A stretch of DNA of 18,732 nt, from contig CAMLDT010000049.1 of assembly GCA_946479075.1 (NCBI GenBank), forward strand, positions 1 to 18,732, given 5' to 3'. Numbering within the stretch: position 1 is the first letter of the stretch; every line of letters begins with the position of its first letter. Both the position numbers and the translations under genes were made by a program. The DNA is from an uncultured Polaromonas sp. GTDB lineage: Bacteria; Pseudomonadota; Gammaproteobacteria; Burkholderiales; Burkholderiaceae. This document shows, one piece after another, positions 1 to 5,800 of the stretch. The notes under the pieces were generated by a model. It was not told the DNA's origin and did not search any database. It saw only the letters and a program-made list of their open reading frames with translations.

Positions 1-1170
1 TTCGCGCTGCGCATTGCGTCGAACATGGGCCGCGACGAAGGCTGGCTGGCCGAGCACATGCTGATCCTCGGCGTGACCTCGCCCGAAGGCAAGAAATACC
101 ACGTGGCAGCGGCTTTCCCGTCGGCCTGCGGCAAGACCAATTTCTCCATGCTGGTGCCACCCGCGGGCTTTGAGGGCTGGAAGGTCACCACCATCGGCGA
201 CGACATCGCCTGGATCAAGCCCGGCAAGGACGGCCGCCTGTACGCGATCAACCCGGAAGCCGGCTATTTCGGCGTGGCGCCCGGCACCAACATGTTGACC
301 AACCCGAACTGCCTGAAGAGCCTGGACCACGACGTGATCTTCACCAACGTCGGCCTGACCGACGACGGCGACGTCTGGTGGGAAGGCATGGAGCAGGACG
401 CGCCCGGCAAAGCCTTGCCGGCGCACCTGATCGACTGGCAGGGCAAGGACTGGACACCGCAGATCGCGAAAGAGACCGGCGCCAAGGCCGCACACCCGAA
501 CTCGCGCTTCACCGTGGCCGCCACCAACAACCCGGCCCTCGACCCCGCTTGGGACGACCCGGCCGGTGTGCCCATCGACGCTTTCATTTTCGGCGGCCGC
601 CGCTCCAACACCGTGCCGCTGGTGACCGAAGGCCGCAACTGGGTCGAAGGCGTTTACGCAGCGGCCACCATGGGTTCGGAAACCACCGCCGCCATCACCG
701 GCCAGGTCGGTGTCGTGCGCCGCGACCCCTTCGCCATGATTGCCTTCGCCGGCTACAACATGTCGGACTACTTTCAGCACTGGCTCAATGTCGGCAAGAA
801 ACTGGAGGCCTCGGGCGCGAAGCCGCCAAAGATCTTCACCGCCAACTGGTTCCGCAAGGGCGAAGACGGCAAGTTCGCCTGGCCCGGCTACGGCGAGAAC
901 ATGCGCGTGCTGAAGTGGATGATCGACCGGATCGAAGGCAAGGGCCAGGGCGTGGACCATTTCACCGGCATCAGCCCACGTTATGAAGACATCAACTGGA
1001 AAGGTCTGGACTTCAGCGCCGAGCAGTTCAGGACCGTCACCAGCATGGACAAGGACGCCTGGCGCAAGGAGCTGGCGCTCCACGCAGACCTCTTCAAGCA
1101 ACTCGAACATCACCTGCCCAAAGAGCTGGAGGAGACCAAAGCTGCGATCGAGCAGCGCCTGGCGGCCTGA
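1..1170 (+). CDS. pckG: Phosphoenolpyruvate carboxykinase (GTP), 3' part
   Basis: This is the C-terminal 389 residues of a GTP-dependent PEP carboxykinase, which converts oxaloacetate and GTP to PEP, CO2 and GDP in the cytoplasm (gluconeogenesis). The reading frame is open from base 1 (FALRIASN before the first internal Met), so the gene starts outside the window; the family is usually about 600-620 residues, so roughly 230 are missing. Visible motifs in the partial peptide are the family-specific P-loop [12 protein letters not shown] (about residues 39-50), the second kinase motif [22 protein letters not shown], and [13 protein letters not shown]. The frame ends at TGA 1168-1170 and is followed by a strong hairpin terminator. 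No frameshift or missing motif is seen in the part present. The ATP-type enzyme is a different family and is excluded by the P-loop sequence. Confidence 0.97.
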   Translation, partial: FALRIASNMGRDEGWLAEHMLILGVTSPEGKKYHVAAAFPSACGKTNFSMLVPPAGFEGWKVTTIGDDIAWIKPGKDGRLYAINPEAGYFGVAPGTNMLTNPNCLKSLDHDVIFTNVGLTDDGDVWWEGMEQDAPGKALPAHLIDWQGKDWTPQIAKETGAKAAHPNSRFTVAATNNPALDPAWDDPAGVPIDAFIFGGRRSNTVPLVTEGRNWVEGVYAAATMGSETTAAITGQVGVVRRDPFAMIAFAGYNMSDYFQHWLNVGKKLEASGAKPPKIFTANWFRKGEDGKFAWPGYGENMRVLKWMIDRIEGKGQGVDHFTGISPRYEDINWKGLDFSAEQFRTVTSMDKDAWRKELALHADLFKQLEHHLPKELEETKAAIEQRLAA

Positions 1171-1252
1171 CCGGCCGCGGCGCCTCTGTTGCAGTGGGCC
1201 CGGCGCAAGACCTGCGCCTGAGTCCCCGGTGTTCTGGCCATCGCCAGGGCAC

Positions 1253-1282
1253 AAAAAAAGCCACCGATCCGGTGGCTTTTTT
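1253..1282. terminator. Bidirectional rho-independent terminator
   Basis: A perfect 7-bp stem, GCCACCG (1260-1266) and CGGTGGC (1270-1276), with a 3-base loop is flanked by seven A on the left and six T on the right. It therefore reads as an intrinsic terminator on both strands. It lies between the convergent ends of pckG and the membrane-protein gene and probably serves both. Confidence 0.92.
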
Positions 1283-1322
1283 CATGCCCGCTGAGCGGTG
1301 CCGCTCAGACGTTTCAGGCGTC

Positions 1323-1868
1323 TCAGACGTAGTAGCGATGATAGGCGCGCAGCTCGGGGCCGCCTACGCGAACTGCCCGCGGTGTCAGCCCGGCTGCAGG
1401 TGCAGGCTCAACCGCAGAGGGGGCCACTGCGACCGCCACGTCATCGGTGTCCACTTCCTGGCGGGCCATCGCCACGCGGAGGTCGGCCATCACGCGGGGA
1501 TCGCTTTTTGCTGCTTCCCACATGCGGATGTCGGCGCGTGCCTGGGCCACGGTGCGAGACCAGGCATCCATCGCGGCGACGGTGCGGGCGGCCAGGTTGC
1601 GGGCCGTGCCGGCAAACAGCGCCAGACCGGCGAAAGCCACCGCCCACAGGGCCATCCAGATCACCAGCATGTGCCCTTCGGCAACGCTGTCGGTCACTTC
1701 ATAGGCGACAACCATGATGGAGGCCACGATGGCGGAAAGCAGCAAGGTGGCGAGACCGCGTGCGCCGGCGAAACCCTGGCGCAATTGTCCTGCGGCATGT
1801 ATGGCCGACTCGACCCGGGCGGCGCCGGTGTGCTCTGAGGAGTACGAGGTGTTGACGAAGCTGGTCAT
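1323..1868 (-). CDS. Hypothetical membrane protein, two TM helices
   Basis: A 181-residue protein that I cannot assign to a named family. The chosen start is ATG 1868-1866, beginning MTSFVNTSYSS, because AAGGGA lies a few bases upstream; an in-frame upstream ATG would add 15 residues without such a site. Two hydrophobic helices are visible, LATLLLSAIVASIMVVAYEV (about 38-57) and MLVIWMALWAVAFAGLALFAG (about 66-86). A charged, probably helical stretch with many Ala and Arg follows, then an Ala/Pro/Val-rich tail ending RAYHRYYV. This suggests an inner-membrane hairpin with a cytoplasmic or periplasmic C-terminal domain. It is transcribed toward pckG, shares its terminator, and diverges from the LysR gene. 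Its promoter region carries the AGGG-N4-CCCT motif also found before the small gene at 3251. Function unknown. Confidence 0.75.
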   Translation of the reverse strand: MTSFVNTSYSSEHTGAARVESAIHAAGQLRQGFAGARGLATLLLSAIVASIMVVAYEVTDSVAEGHMLVIWMALWAVAFAGLALFAGTARNLAARTVAAMDAWSRTVAQARADIRMWEAAKSDPRVMADLRVAMARQEVDTDDVAVAVAPSAVEPAPAAGLTPRAVRVGGPELRAYHRYYV

Positions 1869-1919
1869 GATGGTTCCCTTGATGAGTGCCACCACCGGTA
1901 TTGGTTTGGGCACAGACGA

Positions 1920-1948
1920 ATATTAGGGTTATCCCTGCTGTTACTCAA
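1920..1948 (-). promoter_or_regulatory. Candidate promoter of the membrane-protein gene with AGGG-N4-CCCT motif
   Basis: Read on the minus strand, TTGAGT (1948-1943) and TAATAT (1925-1920) are separated by 17 bases, giving a sigma70-like promoter with 4 of 6 matches in each box. The near-palindrome AGGGATAACCCT (1936-1925) fills the spacer and touches the -10. The predicted start lies about 45 bases before the ATG. The same spacer motif occurs upstream of the small gene at 3251. Confidence 0.4.
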
Positions 1949-1962
1949 CTTTATCTTTATGA

Positions 1963-1988
1963 TTGACATCATTCATAGCAGTGATAAT
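1963..1988 (+). promoter_or_regulatory. Candidate promoter/operator region of the LysR gene
   Basis: TTGACA (1963-1968, perfect -35) and GATAAT (1983-1988, 5 of 6 for -10) are present but only 14 bases apart, which is short for sigma70. The dyad ATCA-N10-TGAT (1968-1985) overlaps them and could be an autoregulatory LysR-type binding site. LysR genes commonly repress themselves from such divergent regions. The assignment is tentative. Confidence 0.3.
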
Positions 1989-2021
1989 GAGTTCAACGAC
2001 CGATAGAAAACCAGCTCCTTG

Positions 2022-2978
2022 ATGAACCAGCCCAACTTCCGCACCCTGGACCTGAACCTGCTGCGTGTCTTTGATGAAGTGATGGCAGAGCGCAGCCTGA
2101 CACGGGCTGCGCGCAACCTGTCGCTGACACAGCCGGCCGTCAGCAATGCCTTGCGGCGCCTGCGTGAAACCCTGGGCGACGAACTGGTGCAACGCAGCGG
2201 CCATGGCATGGCGCCCACGCCCCGCGCCCTGGCCATCTGGCCGGCGGTGCGCGACTCGCTGCAGCAGTTGCAGGAGTCGCTGGCCCCCAGCGCCTTTGTC
2301 CCGGCCACCGCAAATTCGACGTTTGTGGTGGCCATGGCCGACGCCACGGCCGCCGAGTTGATCCCGGGGCTGGTCGAGACGCTGGAGCTGGAAGCGCCGG
2401 GGGTGTCGGTGCGGGTGATACCGCTCACCACCCGCGACCCGCGCCGCCTGCTGGATGAGGAAAGCTGCGACCTCGCGGTGGGGTATTTCCCGTCGGTGCT
2501 GGCCGACCTGACGGCGCGCGCCCAAAGTGGCGAGCCGACGCCCTTCATGCACAAGCGCCTGTACGACGGGGAATATGTCTGTGTGATGCGCAGCGGGCAT
2601 CCGCTGGCCAGTGGCCCCTTCACGCTCAACCGCTTCTGCGCGGCCCGCCACATGCTGGTGAGCTTTTCGGGCCGGCCCTACGGCTTTATTGATGAATCCC
2701 TGGCGTCGCTAGGGCGCGAGCGGCAGGTGGTGCTGACGGTCAACCAGTTCTTCACGGCCGGCCGGGTGGTCGCCAACTCGAACCTGCTGACGGTGTTGCC
2801 GCGGCATTTTGTGCGGGTCACCGGCATCGCCGACCAGCTGGTGCTGCGGCCCCTGCCTTTTGACGTCTCGCCGGTGCATGTCGATGCCGTGTGGCACCGG
2901 CGTTCCCAGCAGCGCAGCGCGCACATCTGGCTGCGGCAGGCCCTGGAAAGGGCGGCGGAGCGGGCGTTTTCGGTCTGA
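2022..2978 (+). CDS. LysR-family transcriptional regulator
   Basis: A 318-residue LysR-type regulator, the normal length for the family. The N-terminal winged helix-turn-helix is clear: FRTLDLNLLRVFDEVMAE, then SLTRAARNLSLTQPAVSNALRRLRE (about residues 24-49). It is followed by a linker helix and a substrate-binding domain of two alpha/beta lobes (about 98-305). The FRTLDLNLL...TQPAVSNALRRLR signature resembles the NodD/SyrM/PnbR-like branch, whose members often sense aromatic or other small ligands; that placement is inference. ATG 2022 was chosen; the TTG immediately before it (2019) is possible, and no good Shine-Dalgarno site supports either. It diverges from the membrane-protein gene with 153 bases between the starts, so that gene is the most natural candidate target besides itself. 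The ligand cannot be told. Confidence 0.93.
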   Translation: MNQPNFRTLDLNLLRVFDEVMAERSLTRAARNLSLTQPAVSNALRRLRETLGDELVQRSGHGMAPTPRALAIWPAVRDSLQQLQESLAPSAFVPATANSTFVVAMADATAAELIPGLVETLELEAPGVSVRVIPLTTRDPRRLLDEESCDLAVGYFPSVLADLTARAQSGEPTPFMHKRLYDGEYVCVMRSGHPLASGPFTLNRFCAARHMLVSFSGRPYGFIDESLASLGRERQVVLTVNQFFTAGRVVANSNLLTVLPRHFVRVTGIADQLVLRPLPFDVSPVHVDAVWHRRSQQRSAHIWLRQALERAAERAFSV

Positions 2979-2993
2979 GCCTGGCTGACAGGC

Positions 2994-3050
2994 CAAATCC
3001 GGCCCCAGCCCTTGTCCAGCAAGCGTCAACAGCTATGAAATGAATAGCAG
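2994..3050 (-). repeat. Dispersed Comamonadaceae-type dyad repeat, copy 1
   Basis: The 17-bp dyad GCTATGAAATGAATAGC (3032-3048) is followed, reading on the minus strand, by a conserved tail containing CAAGGGCTGGGGCC. The same layout (dyad, about 20 bases, AAGGG..., GGCC or GCC, A/T-rich end) occurs at 4234-4293, 10067-10124 and 13882-13941. This copy lies between the ends of the LysR gene and the 58-residue gene. Its role is unknown. Confidence 0.7.
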
Positions 3051-3074
3051 AGGCAACCAGGGGCGGGTCACGCC

Positions 3075-3251
3075 CTAGCGAACGACGCTCAGGTAAGCAA
3101 ACGCGGCGCGGCGCAGTTCGCGGGCCTGGCGCGGGTTGCGGCCGGCACGGTCACCGGCGCGCTCCATGAGCTGGCGGGCCACGCCAGGCGCGGCGGCGGC
3201 ACTGCGGCGAGCCGCCAGAAACTGGAACAAGGGAGCAAAAAGGCGGGTCAT
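3075..3251 (-). CDS. Small hypothetical protein, 58 residues
   Basis: A short basic protein beginning MTRLFAPLFQFLAARRSAAA and ending RRAAFAYLSVVR. The start ATG 3251-3249 was chosen because GAGGGTGA lies 5-12 bases upstream; a start eight codons earlier is also open. The N-terminus is a short amphipathic or weakly hydrophobic helix, and the rest is Ala/Arg-rich and probably helical. I do not recognise a family, although the composition and the clean end resemble small conserved proteins of Comamonadaceae. Support for it being real comes from the ribosome-binding site and from an upstream promoter-like region carrying the same AGGG-N4-CCCT motif as the membrane-protein gene at 1868. Function unknown. 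Confidence 0.6.
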   Translation of the reverse strand: MTRLFAPLFQFLAARRSAAAAPGVARQLMERAGDRAGRNPRQARELRRAAFAYLSVVR

Positions 3252-3290
3252 GTCGTTGTCACCCTCAGGGTGCAAAGTTGCGATGATTCA

Positions 3291-3318
3291 AGATTAAGGG
3301 TTTTCCCTAGGTTTGCAA
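3291..3318 (-). promoter_or_regulatory. Candidate promoter of the 58-residue gene with AGGG-N4-CCCT motif
   Basis: On the minus strand TTGCAA (3318-3313) is followed after 16 bases by TAATCT (3296-3291), both weak matches to sigma70 boxes. AGGGAAAACCCT (3308-3297) sits in the spacer, exactly as AGGGATAACCCT does in front of the gene at 1868. The motif edge is 46 bases from the ATG here and 57 bases there. Confidence 0.35.
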
Positions 3319-3405
3319 GAGGGTTCGGACGGCGTTCCCATGCCCAATACGCATGGCCTGGGCCGCTCCGGACATGGACGCAGCGCCATCCCGCACAATC
3401 AGGGC

Positions 3406-4287
3406 GTGAATATCCAGCTTCTGTCCGACCTGCACCTCGAATCCAACCCGCATTTCACCGCCCAGCCGCATCCGGAGGCCGACTTGCTGGTGCTGGCCGG
3501 CGACATCGGCTCCTACCAGCCGGGCTCACTGCTGGCGGACAGCGATTTCGGACTGGCGCGGTTCTCGCCCTTGCCGGTGGCCCAGGGCGGCGCCGGCTGG
3601 CCCACGCCGGTGCTGTTCATCCCCGGCAACCACGAATACGACGGCCTGGATTTCGACGCCACCCACGCGCGGCTGCGCGAGAGCTGCGAGCGGTTGGGCC
3701 TGGTCTGGCTGGAGCAGCAAAGTGTGGTGATGCAGGGTGTGCGTTTTATCGGCAGCACGCTGTGGGCCGACTTCGACGCGCTCAGTGCCGATGCCGCCGC
3801 AGCGGGGGAGATCACGCTGGGTGAACAGCTCAAAGCCCGTGAAAAGGCGTTTCGTGCGGCCAACTTCTACCTCCGCAAAAACCACACCTTTCGCCACGGC
3901 GAGCCGGTGCTGGCCGAGGGCGTGCGGGAACGCGCCCTGGCCAGCCAGGCCTGGCTGCGGCAGGCGCTGGCCCTGGCCTTTGACGGCCCGACCGTGGTGG
4001 TCACTCACTTTGCGCCCAGCCTGCTGAGCGCCGACCCACGCTATGGCTTGGCCCCCGGCACGGCCGGCTTTTGCAATGCCCTCGATGAGTTGCTGGGCGA
4101 GGCGCAGTTGTGGCTGCACGGCCATCTGCATTGCCCCATCGATTACCTCAAAAACGGCTGCCGCGTGGTGGCCAATCCGCTGGGTTATGCGCGCAAAGGC
4201 GAGCAAGAAGGTTTCCAGCCCGGATTGTTGATCAAAATACCGCCCCGACCCTTGCTGGACGGGCACAAACAGCTATCAAATTCGTAG
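3406..4287 (+). CDS. Metallophosphoesterase (calcineurin-like)
   Basis: A 293-residue cytoplasmic protein with the full set of metal-binding motifs of the calcineurin-like phosphoesterase fold: D8-L-H10 (SDLHLE), G32-D33 (AGDIG), GNHE 74-77, H201 in VTHFAPS and GHLH 239-242. It should hydrolyse phosphomono- or phosphodiesters with two bound metal ions; the substrate is unknown. GTG 3406 was chosen because the domain starts immediately after it (NIQLLSDLHLE), whereas the upstream extension to an ATG at 3313 is low-complexity and unlike the family. CACAAT ends six bases before the GTG, so the message may be leaderless. The last 17 or so residues, KIPPRPLLDGHKQLSNS, and the TAG stop are encoded by dispersed repeat copy 2, so the native C-terminus has probably been replaced or extended. 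Confidence 0.9.
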   Translation: MNIQLLSDLHLESNPHFTAQPHPEADLLVLAGDIGSYQPGSLLADSDFGLARFSPLPVAQGGAGWPTPVLFIPGNHEYDGLDFDATHARLRESCERLGLVWLEQQSVVMQGVRFIGSTLWADFDALSADAAAAGEITLGEQLKAREKAFRAANFYLRKNHTFRHGEPVLAEGVRERALASQAWLRQALALAFDGPTVVVTHFAPSLLSADPRYGLAPGTAGFCNALDELLGEAQLWLHGHLHCPIDYLKNGCRVVANPLGYARKGEQEGFQPGLLIKIPPRPLLDGHKQLSNS

Positions 4288-4293
4288 CAATTC
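4234..4293 (-). repeat. Dispersed dyad repeat, copy 2, overlapping a gene end
   Basis: The dyad GCTATCAAATTCGTAGC (4272-4288) and, on the minus strand, the tail containing CCAGCAAGGGTCGGGGCGG match copies 1 and 3 in order and spacing. It overlaps the last 54 bases of the metallophosphoesterase gene and provides its stop codon (4285-4287). Confidence 0.72.
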
Positions 4294-4304
4294 AGGCGTG
4301 CTGA

Positions 4305-4940
4305 TCAGCGCGAATTCAGCCCGTCAAAACAGGTCTGCAGCACCAGCGCAATGACCTCCTCGTCGCTGTGCTGGCCGCCGGCCTTGAGGAATTCCAGCAC
4401 CGGGTCGCAGGCGCGCGCGTACAGCGTGTACAGCACCAGCAACGGTGGCAGGCCGGCATTGAGCGAGCCGTCGGCCTGCGCCTTTTCGATCCAGCCGCCG
4501 AGCTGGTCGCTGACCTGCATCAGCCCGTCCAGATAGGCCTTGTTGTTGACCAGTGCCGTGCGCAGCGTGGAGTTGTGGTGCGGCAGCGAAGGCATTTCAC
4601 CGGCCAGTTGCAGGGTCAGCATCCAGCGCACCATGGCCTTGAGCTGGTCCAACGGCCGGGCGTCGGCCGGCAAGCCGGCTAGAAAGGCCTGGGCACGCTG
4701 CATCACCCGCACCATGGCGGCGGCAGCCAGGTCTTCCTTGCTGGGAAAGTGTTTGTAGAGACTGGCCTTGGCAATGCCGACTTCGGCGGCGACCTGATCG
4801 ACCGTCATCAGGTCAAAGCCTTTTTCGGCCAGCAGGCGGTTGACGGCCTGGATGATGGCGTCCTCGCGCACGGCCAGCATCTGGGCCTTGAAAGACACTT
4901 TCGCACTGGCGGCCGGGCGGACAAGGGTAGAAGTCGTCAT
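4305..4940 (-). CDS. TetR/AcrR-family transcriptional regulator
   Basis: A 211-residue TetR-type repressor. The DNA-binding domain spans about residues 25-72, with the helix-turn-helix TVDQVAAEVGIAKASLYKHF (46-65) followed by PSKEDL, the classic TetR signature. The remaining all-helical C-terminal domain would bind an unknown ligand and dimerise. TAGAAT (minus strand, 4952-4947) ends six bases before the ATG, so transcription may start at or next to the start codon. The upstream region holds two perfect 10-bp inverted repeats that are good candidates for its own operator. It diverges from the secreted thioredoxin-like protein at 5179, which may be its target. It converges with the metallophosphoesterase, 17 bases apart. 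Confidence 0.94.
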   Translation of the reverse strand: MTTSTLVRPAASAKVSFKAQMLAVREDAIIQAVNRLLAEKGFDLMTVDQVAAEVGIAKASLYKHFPSKEDLAAAAMVRVMQRAQAFLAGLPADARPLDQLKAMVRWMLTLQLAGEMPSLPHHNSTLRTALVNNKAYLDGLMQVSDQLGGWIEKAQADGSLNAGLPPLLVLYTLYARACDPVLEFLKAGGQHSDEEVIALVLQTCFDGLNSR

Positions 4941-4961
4941 GCCCCGATTCTAGCCACAGAC

Positions 4962-4994
4962 GTCTAAAAATAAAGTCATCGCCCATTTTTAGAC
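4962..4994. promoter_or_regulatory. Candidate TetR operator, inverted repeat A
   Basis: GTCTAAAAAT (4962-4971) and ATTTTTAGAC (4985-4994) are perfect 10-bp inverted repeats with a 13-base spacer, 22 bases upstream of the TetR start. TetR proteins typically bind such dyads in their own promoter. No T-tract follows, so it is not a terminator. Confidence 0.5.
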
Positions 4995-5022
4995 TGTTGA
5001 GTTAAAAACAATACTCAACAGT
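4993..5022. promoter_or_regulatory. Candidate operator, inverted repeat B, abutting A
   Basis: ACTGTTGAGT (4993-5002) and ACTCAACAGT (5013-5022) are perfect 10-bp inverted repeats with a 10-base A/T-rich spacer. It shares two bases with repeat A. On the plus strand TTGAGT, 17 bases, AGTAAT within it form a weak promoter pointing toward the gene at 5179. Confidence 0.45.
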
Positions 5023-5178
5023 AATGAACGCTTTGTTCCAAAACAGGCCCGTACGCTCCGGGCTTTGCATGTATCTTGCAGCCAACGATAAAGCGGACAA
5101 GCAAGATGAAGCGATGGGGATCCGCCAACGCTCTTTGTGCTGATTTGTGCTGATGCCAAACGCGACCGGAGGATGATC

Positions 5179-5730
5179 ATGAAAACCACCTGGGCCTCCA
5201 CCTTCACCTGGTTGCTGGTCGCCAGCGCCGCCTTCGCTCTGGCCTGGGCGGCCCCCAACGAAACCAGCGTCATGGGCCAGTTGCCCGCGTTCATGGCACG
5301 CACGCTGGACCGCCAGCCGGTTCAGGTGCCCGATGGCCTGCCGGCCGAGCGAACACTCGCGCTGATCACCTTTCGCAGCGCCCAGAAGCCCCACATCGAA
5401 GGCTGGGTGGTCGGCCTGAATCTCAAGGACGACCGCTCCATCACCTGGCTGCGCATGCCCGTCCTCAATGACCCGGGCAGCGTCGCCGGTCGCAATGCGA
5501 TTGAAAACAAGCTGCTGAGCCACTACCCGGCCGGCGTGGAGCGTGCGCGCATGATGCCGGTCTTCACCAACCGGGAGGACTTCGTGCGCGCGGCCGGGCT
5601 GGGCAGCACCGATCAGGTGTACGCCGTGGTGGTGAACCGGCGCGGCGAAGTGCTGGCGCGCGCGGAAGGCGTGTTCGACCCCGGAAAAGCGCAGAACCTG
5701 CGCGAGACGCTGCAGCAGCGCGGCTTCTAA
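5179..5730 (+). CDS. Secreted thioredoxin-fold-like protein lacking cysteines
   Basis: A 183-residue protein with a clear signal peptide, MKTTWASTFTWLLVASAAFA followed by LAWA, with likely cleavage after AWA (about residue 24). ATG 5179 was chosen because GGAGG (5168-5172) is six bases upstream; another ATG at 5173 is too close to it. The mature part has the pattern of the thioredoxin/AhpC-TSA-like fold: a strand LALITFRS, a helical region, YAVVVNRRGEVLARAEGVFD as the C-terminal beta hairpin, and a final helix QNLRETLQQ. It has no cysteine, so thiol redox chemistry is excluded and any role would be binding or scaffolding in the periplasm. The fold call is by eye and uncertain. It diverges from the TetR gene. 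A tandem 9-bp repeat begins at its stop codon. Confidence 0.75.
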   Translation: MKTTWASTFTWLLVASAAFALAWAAPNETSVMGQLPAFMARTLDRQPVQVPDGLPAERTLALITFRSAQKPHIEGWVVGLNLKDDRSITWLRMPVLNDPGSVAGRNAIENKLLSHYPAGVERARMMPVFTNREDFVRAAGLGSTDQVYAVVVNRRGEVLARAEGVFDPGKAQNLRETLQQRGF

Positions 5731-5763
5731 GGCATCTAAGGCTTTTTTAGGGCTTTTAGGGCT
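5726..5763 (+). repeat. Short tandem 9-bp repeat at a gene end
   Basis: Four related 9-bp units are seen: TCTAAGGCA (5726-5734), TCTAAGGCT (5735-5743), then after two T, TTTAGGGCT (5746-5754) and TTTAGGGCT (5755-5763). The first unit contains the TAA stop of the secreted protein. It may mark slippage. Confidence 0.6.
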
Positions 5764-5775
5764 TTTCACCCGCGT

Positions 5776-5800
5776 AAAAAACCCCGTCAAACCCTGCGGG
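5776..5800 (-). terminator. Possible weak terminator of the histidine kinase gene
   Basis: Just after the kinase stop, on the minus strand, a G/C-rich segment capable only of a 4-bp CCCG/CGGG stem is followed by six T (5781-5776). The stem is too short to be convincing; no better terminator is seen between the convergent genes. Confidence 0.25.

Noticed and set aside
2979..2993. GCCTG-N5-CAGGC hairpin after the LysR stop as a terminator
   Set aside because: The stem is only 5 bp and no T-run follows it.
5046..5062. Small GCCCG/CGGGC hairpin and a repeated TTTGTGCTGA (about 5131-5152) before the secreted-protein gene as a riboswitch
   Set aside because: The elements are short and do not combine into a known riboswitch layout; nothing beyond chance can be claimed.
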